Assembly (NCBI GenBank): GCA_040367435.1
Contig: BAABWY010000004.1
Location: forward strand, 310,001-374,000
Reading direction: 5' to 3'
Origin: Hyphomicrobiales bacterium 4NK60-0047b
GTDB taxonomy: Bacteria > Pseudomonadota > Alphaproteobacteria > Rhizobiales > HXMU1428-3
Length of the DNA: 64,000 bases
The translations under genes and the position numbers were made by a program. Shown piece after piece: positions 55,837-62,907 of the stretch. Below the pieces are notes generated by a model, which saw nothing but the letters and a program-made list of their open reading frames with translations, was not told where the DNA came from and searched no databases. Position 1 is the first letter of the stretch. Each line of letters starts with the position of its first letter.

Positions 55837-56223
55837 TTATGCTGCAAGCATACGGTCGACTTCATTTACCAGATCACGCAAGTGGAAAGGTTTAGAGAGA
55901 ACCTTTGCATCTGGTGTTGAATTTTCAGCATTTAATGCAACTGCTGCAAAACCAGTGATAAACATAATTTTTAGCTCTGGATCAACTTCAGCTGCTTTTC
56001 TAGCTAGTTCAATGCCATCCATTTCAGGCATGACGATATCAGTTAACAAGAGGGTAAATGGTTCTTCTTTCAAACGCTCAAATGCTTCAATGCCGGTGCC
56101 GAAGGATTTTACTTCATATCCGGCTTTACTTAATGCTTTTTGTAAGAATACACGCATAGATTCGTCGTCTTCTGCAAGCAGTATTTTTTGTGTTTTTTTC
56201 TCTGATGGCTTGTTTTCTGACAT
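55837..56223 (-). CDS. cpdR: Response regulator CpdR
   Basis: A 128-residue single receiver domain that, unphosphorylated, directs ClpXP to substrates such as PdeA and helps remove CtrA. Seen: ILLAEDDESMRVFLQKAL, phospho-acceptor D62 in LLLTDIVMPEMDGIELARKA, MFITGFAAVALN, VLSKPFHLRDLVNEVDRML. The C-terminus ends in AA, the residues known in Caulobacter to make CpdR itself a ClpXP substrate. The N-terminus is about 11 residues longer than the Caulobacter protein. N-formylglutamate amidohydrolase next door is a common neighbour. Confidence 0.95.
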   Translation of the reverse strand: MSENKPSEKKTQKILLAEDDESMRVFLQKALSKAGYEVKSFGTGIEAFERLKEEPFTLLLTDIVMPEMDGIELARKAAEVDPELKIMFITGFAAVALNAENSTPDAKVLSKPFHLRDLVNEVDRMLAA

Positions 56224-56384
56224 TGAAATCTTTCCTTAAAACAGTTTAGGCCTTCTTAATTTGAAACTTAAAAAAGCAGCACTTCCTGTATCTTAATGAT
56301 TTTAATTGCGATTAGTAATTTTTAAGAGACAATGCGCTAATTTTGGGCGTTTTTTAGTCTCATACTCTTTTCAATCTTATTTGG

Positions 56385-56399
56385 TTAATTATAGCTTAA
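56385..56399. promoter_or_regulatory. Candidate CtrA site upstream of cpdR
   Basis: TTAATTATAGCTTAA fits TTAA-N7-TTAA, about 160 bp upstream of the cpdR start in a 491-bp divergent gap. The flanking DNA is AT-rich, so chance is possible. No ORF or RNA gene is seen in the rest of the gap. Confidence 0.3.
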
Positions 56400-56714
56400 T
56401 GGGATCACCTTGACTAATGTTTGATCGTATAAGCTTGCGTTTTACCGTGTATAATTGGGGTTATTAAATGCTATTCATAAAAGTTAAGCACTGATTGTTT
56501 CCTATACATATATTTTCCCAGGCAAAGGCTTTATAAATTATCGCTCATTTTATGAAGACTTTTGGCTTCAAATATTAGGATGGGCAATCGATTTTTATCC
56601 CATAATATAATAGCTGTGGGGAAAGACGCATAGAACGTGCCAATTGCCTATTAATTGTATATTTTGCCTAAACAACGTTATTTTTAACTTACGTTATGGG
56701 AATTGCGTGTCTGA

Positions 56715-57617
56715 ATGGACGATTTTCAACTTCATTACACAGATCAACTGAAGGTACCTGGGTTTATTGTATCAAATCCGGACCTGATTACTGTGCCATT
56801 TGTGTTCAATTCTCCTCATAGCGGCCGTCATTACACTCCGTATTTTCTAAATCAATCACGATTAAGCCCTTTATTGTTGCGTAAATCTGAAGATGCTTTG
56901 GTTGATTATATGTATGAGTTTGTAACGGACCTTGGCGCTCCCTTGCTTTCTGCAACGTTTCCGCGCGCTTATGTTGATGTTAACAGAGAACCTTATGAGC
57001 TTGACCCTCATTTAATTTCTTCTCCGCTACCATCTCATGCCAATAGTGAAAGTGTTCGTGTGGCAGCTGGGCTTGGCACTATTGCACGTGTTGTTGGCAC
57101 TGGATTAGAAATTTACCGACAACAATTAACACTTGAAGAAGCATTGTGGCGCATTGAGAATTTTTATTATCCCTATCACCAGGCATTGAAATCTTTACTT
57201 GATGAGCAAGTTGGTCGCTTTAACAAAGCCATTTTAATTGATTGTCATTCGATGCCGTCTAGTTCGCCAAGTTACTCCAGTTCAATTCGTCCAGACATTG
57301 TAATTGGCGATCGTTTTGGTCATTCAGCTAACAGCGAAATGGTCACCTATCTCATAGAGCTGTTAAGTGAGAAAGGGTTTAACGTTGCTTATAATACGCC
57401 TTATGCTGGTGGTTATATTACTGAGCATTATGGCAATCCAAAAGCTTTAATCCATGCTATTCAGGTCGAAATTGATCGCTCTTTATACATGGATGAGGTT
57501 TTACTTGAACCGCATAGTGGATTTAGTGAATTAAGTGAAAAGTTAGAAAGTGTCTTTAAACGCTTTGTCACCGATGTGACACAATCGCTCATACCTAATC
57601 AACGCGCTGCTGAGTAA
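56715..57617 (+). CDS. N-formylglutamate amidohydrolase family protein
   Basis: A 300-residue metal-dependent amidohydrolase (PF05013) that releases formate from N-formyl-L-glutamate or related substrates. Seen: VFNSPHSGRHYTPYF, RAYVDVNREPYELDP with an Arg-Glu pair, AILIDCHSMPSSS with the metal-binding Asp-His, and PYAGGYITEHYG near the end. No hut genes are nearby, so a role in histidine breakdown is not supported here. The cpdR linkage is typical of Hyphomicrobiales. Confidence 0.88.
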   Translation: MDDFQLHYTDQLKVPGFIVSNPDLITVPFVFNSPHSGRHYTPYFLNQSRLSPLLLRKSEDALVDYMYEFVTDLGAPLLSATFPRAYVDVNREPYELDPHLISSPLPSHANSESVRVAAGLGTIARVVGTGLEIYRQQLTLEEALWRIENFYYPYHQALKSLLDEQVGRFNKAILIDCHSMPSSSPSYSSSIRPDIVIGDRFGHSANSEMVTYLIELLSEKGFNVAYNTPYAGGYITEHYGNPKALIHAIQVEIDRSLYMDEVLLEPHSGFSELSEKLESVFKRFVTDVTQSLIPNQRAAE

Positions 57618-57647
57618 AAAAGAAATTTTTCTCTATTTCATTTTTTT

Positions 57648-57730
57648 GAAAAAATGGCCGTTCATAACGAACGGCCCAAGTTAAAAGGGAGGAAACGCCC
57701 ACATATGGGCATTGCTGGTTCTTCAGCAAT
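57648..57730 (-). ncRNA. mmgR: suhB/mmgR-type (alpha-r8) small RNA
   Basis: On the minus strand, an 80-odd-nt transcript unit: hairpin ATTGCTG/CAGCAAT, hairpin GCCCATATGTGGGC, unpaired GTTTCCTCCCTTTTAACTT, then terminator GGCCGTTC-GTTAT-GAACGGCC with a T-run. A promoter TTGAAA-N17-CATATT (57765-57737) puts the start exactly at the first hairpin. TTTCCTCCCT is, as I recall, the conserved single-stranded core of the alphaproteobacterial mmgR family, also described as the suhB motif found opposite suhB-type phosphatase genes; the adjacent plus-strand gene here is an inositol-monophosphatase-family HisN. MmgR is about 77 nt and restrains polyhydroxybutyrate accumulation in Sinorhizobium. Confidence 0.8.
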
Positions 57731-57903
57731 CATTCCAATATGTCAGTCTGGATAATTGGTTTCAAGGCGACAAAGAGGGGTTAAATTAATTTGTGTCTTT
57801 TGAGCCACGCGCCGTGTTGCCAATATATCGCTTATCTTTTGTGTTCTATATAATTTAATTTGCACCTTGCACTTTCTTTATGGAATAAGGTATTTGCAAG
57901 ACA

Positions 57904-58749
57904 ATGAATGGCTTAGGCCAAATGAATGGTGAAGCCATGACTGATAACTCCATTAATAATTTCAAAGCCTACCTAGCCTCTGCCCATGAGATGGCTGATT
58001 TATCTTCAAGGGAAATTTTACCCTTTTTTCGTCATGAATTTGCAGTTTTACACAAGGACGGTAAGGGGATTTTTGACCCTGTAACGGATGCTGACCGAAA
58101 ATCGGAACAAGCGATTCGTTCCTATTTAGGAGAAAATTGGCCCAATCACTCCATTATTGGCGAAGAATATGGACAAGATATCAAGGATGATGATCATTGC
58201 TGGATCATTGATCCGATTGATGGCACACGTGCTTTTGTTCTTGGAAGCCCTTTATGGGGAACTTTAATTGGCTTGAATTTCCAAGAGCGCCCTCTTATTG
58301 GCATGATGAACCAACCTTTTACTGGTGAGCGTTTCTGGGCGTCACCTGATGGGGCCTTTGCCCGATGGGGTGGTACCGAACATGCACTTAGTACACGTGC
58401 TTGCCATGACCTTTCAGAAGCGGTTATTACGACAACTTGCCCTGATTTATTTGCAAACGATACTGACCGCGTCCAGTTTGATGAACTGCGGTCTCATTGC
58501 CGGATGACACGCTATGGTGGAGATTGCTATAATTATTGTTTGCTGGCCATGGGAACTGTGGACTTAATTGTTGAATCTGGCTTAGCTGCGTACGATATTG
58601 CGCCGCTTATACCCTTAATTGAACAATCTGGTGGAGTGATTACAACTTGGTCAGGTGAGAGTGCAGCTAAGGGAGGGCAAATTATAGCTGCCGGTTCACA
58701 GCAGTTGCATGAAAAAGCTCTTGAAATATTTTCAAAGGCTGCTGTTTAA
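57904..58749 (+). CDS. hisN: Histidinol-phosphatase, inositol-monophosphatase family
   Basis: A 281-residue Mg-dependent phosphatase. Motifs of the IMPase superfamily: IIGEEYG (Glu metal ligand), WIIDPIDGTRAFVLGSPLWG, and AYDIAPLIPLIEQSGG. The DGTRAF form and the overall sequence fit HisN-type histidinol-phosphate phosphatase rather than SuhB, whose motif reads DGTTNF. The start is uncertain: 57904, 57922 and 57937 are in-frame ATGs, the last with GGTGA upstream. No other his genes are near. The divergent sRNA promoter is 140 bp upstream. Confidence 0.85.
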   Translation: MNGLGQMNGEAMTDNSINNFKAYLASAHEMADLSSREILPFFRHEFAVLHKDGKGIFDPVTDADRKSEQAIRSYLGENWPNHSIIGEEYGQDIKDDDHCWIIDPIDGTRAFVLGSPLWGTLIGLNFQERPLIGMMNQPFTGERFWASPDGAFARWGGTEHALSTRACHDLSEAVITTTCPDLFANDTDRVQFDELRSHCRMTRYGGDCYNYCLLAMGTVDLIVESGLAAYDIAPLIPLIEQSGGVITTWSGESAAKGGQIIAAGSQQLHEKALEIFSKAAV

Positions 58750-58778
58750 AAGACATTGCTCTTTAAGCTGATTATACT

Positions 58779-59759
58779 TTAAGCCGATCTTTTAAGGCTG
58801 GAAACAGCTTGATCTTCGCCTGGAATAAAAGCGTCAAAGCCTGCCCAGAACTGGTCTCTCACACTGTCGACCTCTTGCAATATTTCATGACGGGAATTTG
58901 GTATGATGACATTACTGCCATTCTTCATGCGTTCCGCAAATTCTCTTGTTGCAAAGTTTGAGACAATTCTATCTGACCCAGCGCCAACAAGTAAAATTGA
59001 GATCTTTATTTTTTGCGTAAATGAGGGTTGCATAACCAAGCTTGTTGATCGGAGTGCGGCTAGTAACCAGGCATAGGTAGGAGAACCTATGGATAATTCA
59101 GGGGCAGCTTCTAAAATTTCCTTGTTTCTTTGAAAACGTTCTTTGTCTCTTGTGAGTTTGTTTTTTCTAAAACCTCTTAGGTTCATATTTTCATCTTTGC
59201 CATGCAGAACATAAGATTCGCCCAAACCACACCAACCAGCCAATGTGGCAGCCACACTCACAACTTCATGGGGAAGTCCCGTAATTTCACGTGAAAGACG
59301 CAACATTGGCGCCGAGAGGACAATTCTTTCAAACTGACAAAGCCCCATTCCGGCATTGCGCAATAAATTGTGTGCTCCCATTGAATGACCAAGGGCGTAA
59401 TATGGTTTTGGGCAATCTGGTAGCACAACTTCGGACATAAAATGTTTGAGGTCATTATCATATTGACCAAAATCCCAAATATGACCTTTATTTGGATTGT
59501 TTAAATCTCTGCTTGAGCGCCCCTGACCGCGCCAATCAAACGTTGCCACCCAAAAGCCGCGTCGTCTTAAATCACTTACCGTTTCAAAATATTTTTCAAT
59601 ATATTCGGAGCGCCCTTGCACCAGTACAACTGTTCCCCGGACATAGTGAGTGGTCGGTGCCCAACGGGCATATCGAAGATACACTCGCTCATCTATCTGG
59701 ACCTTGCCTGAATGCGCCCCTTCGGGGATGGGGTTTTTATATAGACTGACAAGTTCCAC
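58779..59759 (-). CDS. Alpha/beta hydrolase (monoacylglycerol-lipase-like)
   Basis: A 326-residue serine hydrolase of the PldB/Hydrolase_4 type, probably acting on lysophospholipids or monoacylglycerols. Seen: TVVLVQGRSEYIEKYFE oxyanion region, FDWRGQGRS, nucleophile elbow GHSMGAH with S126, AGSDRIVSN with the acid, and NSRHEILQE with the catalytic His. No signal peptide. The RGQGRSSRDLNNPNKGH segment is typical of Hyphomicrobiales PldB-like proteins. Convergent with hisN. Confidence 0.9.
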   Translation of the reverse strand: MELVSLYKNPIPEGAHSGKVQIDERVYLRYARWAPTTHYVRGTVVLVQGRSEYIEKYFETVSDLRRRGFWVATFDWRGQGRSSRDLNNPNKGHIWDFGQYDNDLKHFMSEVVLPDCPKPYYALGHSMGAHNLLRNAGMGLCQFERIVLSAPMLRLSREITGLPHEVVSVAATLAGWCGLGESYVLHGKDENMNLRGFRKNKLTRDKERFQRNKEILEAAPELSIGSPTYAWLLAALRSTSLVMQPSFTQKIKISILLVGAGSDRIVSNFATREFAERMKNGSNVIIPNSRHEILQEVDSVRDQFWAGFDAFIPGEDQAVSSLKRSA

Positions 59760-59934
59760 GAGCTTTGCCTTTTAAACAGAAGTGCTAATTTGAAATACAG
59801 ATCGTAACAGAGAATAAGTCACTGCATCTTACATTGCTGTGCTCAGTATAGCTAATCATTAGGGCAGCTTTGAAGCTTAATTTTGTAGTTCGCCCTGCTT
59901 ATTTCCCTTTCTTCAACATAAAAATGTTCAGCAT

Positions 59935-59966
59935 AAAAAACCAGCCTCTTTTTATGAAGAGGCTGG
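59935..59966 (-). terminator. Terminator of the 60066-60536 gene
   Basis: Minus strand: CCAGCCTCTT/AAGAGGCTGG stem, 6-nt loop, six T. It lies 100 bp past the stop codon of the small secreted protein gene. The remainder of the 59760-60065 gap has no gene. Confidence 0.85.
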
Positions 59967-60065
59967 TCTCTAATCTTTCAGCCAGAGTTTGGGATATGGG
60001 GGGCTGTAGTGACTGACCGAAAGATATTCTTAAATTTGATATTTTTCTTCAAATTGGATCAAGCT

Positions 60066-60536
60066 TTAGTTCCATCCCCAATATTTTCTCATCGGAATCC
60101 GACGAATAATGTGTCCTGTACAAGCGTTTAAAACCAATTTGAAGCGTCTACCATTATAATTTGTGGCTAATAATTTTATCCGTCTTGGGCGTTCCTTAAG
60201 GATATGAAAATCATGCCATCCTCGTTTGATTAATGTGCGACGGATTTTGCGCTTTGGTAGACAATGCCGGCGCCAATTTTTCTCTTGCTCATATCTATTG
60301 TGTTTATTATCAAACCGCTCCTTGTGAGATTTATATCTCTCGTCTTCATAATCATTTTTATATTCATTTTTGTAAGTGGGCCTTTGACCTGTTTTTCTTT
60401 CAAAATCGTCTAATGTTCTGTCAATATAAGACCTATCTCTTGTCTCATAATAATCTAGATCAGCTGCCTTTGCGACCGTACCGCCGAGAATTGCGAATAT
60501 GAGAGTGGTCATTGAGATAATAGAAAGTTTGTTCAT
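60066..60536 (-). CDS. Small secreted basic protein, paralogue A
   Basis: A 156-residue exported protein: signal peptide (1-24, ending TVAKAAD), a charged low-complexity middle (about 27-88), and a C-terminal domain of about 65 residues starting HCLPKRKIRRTLIKRGWHDF and containing LATNYNGRRFKLVLNACTG. The same domain ends the 60736-61365 protein, and more distantly the 62275-62625 protein. Two cysteines bracket the domain and could form a disulfide. GGAG lies upstream of the ATG. Family unknown; periplasmic or outer-surface location inferred. Confidence 0.75.
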   Translation of the reverse strand: MNKLSIISMTTLIFAILGGTVAKAADLDYYETRDRSYIDRTLDDFERKTGQRPTYKNEYKNDYEDERYKSHKERFDNKHNRYEQEKNWRRHCLPKRKIRRTLIKRGWHDFHILKERPRRIKLLATNYNGRRFKLVLNACTGHIIRRIPMRKYWGWN

Positions 60537-60651
60537 CTTTTCTCTCCTGCCCTAAAGTTTTGTTATCCATTAATCCTATGATGACATAGCTAAGCTGAAC
60601 CAATATGGAGTAGTGCATTCAGGTTAGGTTCATATCGTTTTAGTGGGGATC

Positions 60652-60682
60652 AAAAAGCCTCTTCTATGTTAAGAGGCTTTTT
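60652..60682 (-). terminator. Terminator of the 60736-61365 gene
   Basis: AAAAAGCCTCTT pairs perfectly with AAGAGGCTTTTT around a 7-nt loop. T-run on the minus strand follows. It is 54 bp beyond the stop codon. Confidence 0.85.
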
Positions 60683-60735
60683 GTGAAGATCACCACCTAG
60701 AGCGTGTCGTATTTTATTGAATTCAATGTCACGCT

Positions 60736-61365
60736 CTAGTAATCGAGTGGGATTCTTTTTATTAATCTACCTGAGCATTTGTGAACAACGAGCTTATATC
60801 TATCGCCATAGTGGTTCGACGCAAATAATCTGGCACGGTTTGGACCTTGGTTGATCAGGCGAATGCGTCTCCAACCATTGTTTTTCAAGCGACGAAACAC
60901 TCTGTGTTTTGGAACACAATGGTTGTTTTGCTTTCTATAACGGTGTGGTCTATCGTTATGGCCATAATAATTTCTTGCGTGTCTATTAGGAGCTCTGTAA
61001 TGATTTTGGTTATAGGCATCTTCAGCTAATAATTTCAGAGTTTTCTTGAAGAACTTTTTAATTTTTGCGTGTTTCTTTTTCTTCTTTCTATGGTGTACTT
61101 GTGGTGCTGGAGGACGATACCCTTTATTCGCCACTTTTGGCTTTTTGTTTGCCTTTTTGGGTTTGTTTTTCCTAGCTACGGCTTTGTTAGCTTTGTTCTT
61201 TTTGCCTGCTTTATTTTTTTTATTTTGGCGTTTCTTTTTTTTCTCAGCTTTTTCAATAGCACTCTTTGGTTTATAGCTGCCATCTTGCTGTTTTTTAGCA
61301 TAAGCATTTGCTGGCAACACAAAGGTACCAACAAGCACTATTGTCATTAGAAAATGTCTATTCAT
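60736..61365 (-). CDS. Small secreted basic protein, paralogue B
   Basis: A 209-residue exported protein: signal peptide (1-23, ending ANAYA), then an extremely Lys/Asn-rich segment (about 25-110), and a C-terminal domain starting HCVPKHRVFRRLKNNGWRRI with LFASNHYGDRYKLVVHKCSG, clearly homologous to paralogue A and with the same two cysteines. The Lys-rich part makes the antisense strand read as long hydrophobic frames, which are artefacts. GGAG is 7 nt upstream of the ATG. Function unknown; binding to anionic envelope polymers is a reasonable guess only. Confidence 0.75.
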   Translation of the reverse strand: MNRHFLMTIVLVGTFVLPANAYAKKQQDGSYKPKSAIEKAEKKKKRQNKKNKAGKKNKANKAVARKNKPKKANKKPKVANKGYRPPAPQVHHRKKKKKHAKIKKFFKKTLKLLAEDAYNQNHYRAPNRHARNYYGHNDRPHRYRKQNNHCVPKHRVFRRLKNNGWRRIRLINQGPNRARLFASNHYGDRYKLVVHKCSGRLIKRIPLDY

Positions 61366-61531
61366 CTTACCACTCCAGCTTCTTCATTCTGTTGTTTGCT
61401 GCCCCTATATTTGATATTTCAGCGTTGTTTTTTGTTGTTCTTGAGTTTTTTATAAGCCTTTGCGTCTGAATGAATTTGGAACTTGATATTCAGTTTCCGT
61501 TCATGTTTTTTTGTTTTGATTGTTTTTTCCC

Positions 61532-61559
61532 CTTGAAAGACAGATTTTTCCTCCCAAAT
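61532..61559 (+). promoter_or_regulatory. Candidate heat-shock (sigma-32) promoter
   Basis: CTTGAAA (61532-61538), 14 nt, then CCCAAAT (61553-61559) resembles the sigma-32 consensus CTTGAAA-N13/14-CCCCATNT. It would start transcription near 61566, giving the Hsp20 mRNA a leader of about 134 nt. Confidence 0.55.
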
Positions 61560-61565
61560 CTATAG

Positions 61566-61699
61566 TATGCACGCCGCTTATGGGTGCATTTGCTGGTTTG
61601 ACGTTAGTGAGAAGTGAATTTCATTAATGCTCTTAAAACAGCATTTGAACGTCATTTATTGGCGTTATTTGCCATGTCGCTTATATGAAAGGATATGAT
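61566..61699 (+). promoter_or_regulatory. ROSE-like RNA thermometer in the Hsp20 leader
   Basis: The leader folds into successive hairpins: ATGCAC/GTGCAT at 61567; an outer GACGTT/AACGTC stem enclosing AATGCT/AGCATT; and a 3' hairpin in which ATGTCGCTT (61674-61682) pairs with AAAGGATAT (61688-61696), burying the ribosome site AGGA. The opposing strand reads UCGCU, matching the conserved UYGCU anti-Shine-Dalgarno of ROSE elements including its G opposite G mismatch. Such elements repress small heat-shock genes at low temperature in Hyphomicrobiales. Confidence 0.75.
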
Positions 61700-62149
61700 A
61701 TGCAACATTTAGATTTTACACCGCTTTACAAATCAACCGTCGGGTTTGATCACCTGTTTAATTTACTCGATAACACTGGTCATATTGAAAAAACCACTAC
61801 GACCTACCCTCCTTATAATATTCAGAAATTTGATGAAAACACTTATCGGATTTCCATGGCTGTTGCCGGGTTTACTGATGAAGAAATTGACATTGAGATA
61901 AAAGAACAATCTTTGCAGGTTGTTGGCGATAAGACACCAGCTGAGGATATCGAATATCTTCATCAGGGCATAGCTAATCGTGCTTTTAAACGGAATTTTC
62001 AACTTGCTGACCATGTTGAAGTGACCGGTGCAAAACTTGAAAACGGGCTTTTACACATTGATTTAAAAAGAGAAATTCCGGAGAAAATGAAAGCTCGTAA
62101 AATTTCTATCGTTAAGCAAGAAACGCCAAAAACTATACAAGCTGACTAG
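61700..62149 (+). CDS. Small heat-shock protein, Hsp20 family (IbpA-like)
   Basis: A 149-residue ATP-independent holdase chaperone. The alpha-crystallin domain spans about residues 38-125: YNIQKFDENTYRISMAVAGF, EEIDIEIKEQSLQVVGDK, FKRNFQLADHVEVTGAKLENGLLHIDL. The N-terminus DFTPLYKSTVGFDHLFNLLD is typical of IbpA-type proteins. The ATG at 61700 is used because AGGA lies 6 nt upstream; the ATG at 61685 overlaps that site. The gene sits behind a heat-shock promoter and a ROSE-like leader, and ends at a strong terminator. A 16-bp palindrome TAGGGTCTAGACCCTA follows the stop codon. Confidence 0.93.
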   Translation: MQHLDFTPLYKSTVGFDHLFNLLDNTGHIEKTTTTYPPYNIQKFDENTYRISMAVAGFTDEEIDIEIKEQSLQVVGDKTPAEDIEYLHQGIANRAFKRNFQLADHVEVTGAKLENGLLHIDLKREIPEKMKARKISIVKQETPKTIQAD

Positions 62150-62207
62150 GTAGGGTCTAGACCCTAGTCGTAATTGTAATTAATTATAGCAAACTTGAGC
62201 AACAATG

Positions 62208-62246
62208 AAAAAGCCCCTCTTGAAAGTATCAAGAGGGGCTTTTTTT
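62208..62246. terminator. Bidirectional terminator
   Basis: AAAAAGCCCCTCTTGA/TCAAGAGGGGCTTTTT is a near-perfect stem with a short loop, serving Hsp20 on the plus strand and the small secreted protein ending at 62275 on the minus strand. Confidence 0.9.
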
Positions 62247-62274
62247 GATTTAAAACTTAAAGCTTATAATCAGC

Positions 62275-62625
62275 TTACCATTTTGAGTGGTGACGATGCT
62301 TATAACCATAGCCATAACCACACCAACCGATACGTTTACGTGCCATCACTTCACCCCAACGGTTAATACGTAGTTTAAAACGTTTACCGCGTTTACATAC
62401 CTTAGCCTTATAAACTGGCAAATAGCGATCTACGAAACGGATTTTATAAAAGCCACGGTGGCGTAATTTTTTGCGAATAACATGTAGCGGAATGCCCTTA
62501 TTATAGCCATAACCTGGACCGTGATGATGTTTCTTATAACCGTTTGAATGGGCTGAAGCGCCTGAAACGCTAGCAAAAAGCCCTACACCTACTAAAGCTG
62601 CGATTGCTATAATTTTCTTAAACAT
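62275..62625 (-). CDS. Small secreted basic protein, distant paralogue C
   Basis: A 116-residue exported protein: signal peptide (1-25, ending SGASAHS), then a His/Gly/Tyr-rich stretch (KKHHHGPGYGYN), and a domain starting PLHVIRKKLRHRGFYKIRFVD with KRGKRFKLRINRWGEV. This resembles the C-terminal domain of paralogues A and B (IRR-L--RG--dI, G-RfKL-), though only weakly. It ends in a His-rich KHRHHSKW. Metal binding by the histidines is possible. The ATG at 62625 has GGAG 7 nt upstream; a longer frame to 62718 has no signal-peptide logic. Confidence 0.75.
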   Translation of the reverse strand: MFKKIIAIAALVGVGLFASVSGASAHSNGYKKHHHGPGYGYNKGIPLHVIRKKLRHRGFYKIRFVDRYLPVYKAKVCKRGKRFKLRINRWGEVMARKRIGWCGYGYGYKHRHHSKW

Positions 62626-62907
62626 ATGAAGTCTCCTAAGTTCAAAGTGAGATTTTTTATCTCGTTGAATAATTTCTTGTCTGTCAGTTTTTAGAGCATT
62701 GTCTATTCTCAAAGACACAACTGAATGCTCTAAATTTTTCTACTTGGGCACAATTTTTCCGATCCTCGTTATACTCTGGTCGGATTGTGCTCTTCCTCTT
62801 GATCTGACTATAGATTTTTCAACCTGAACTTAATTCGAATTCCCTGTTCATCTAGCTTTCATATTTCTCAGCCCTGTTTATATATGAGTTTTACGGACCA
62901 GTACTGC

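Noticed and set aside
57648-57730. Attenuator or riboswitch of hisN
   Set aside because: The terminator T-run and promoter are on the minus strand, so the element is transcribed away from hisN.
61046-61350. Hydrophobic plus-strand frames
   Set aside because: Antisense to the Lys-rich stretch of the secreted protein; AAA/AAG codons read backwards as Phe/Leu and mimic a membrane protein.
62151-62166. Palindrome TAGGGTCTAGACCCTA as an operator
   Set aside because: It lies just after the Hsp20 stop codon and before the terminator, far from any start; probably incidental.
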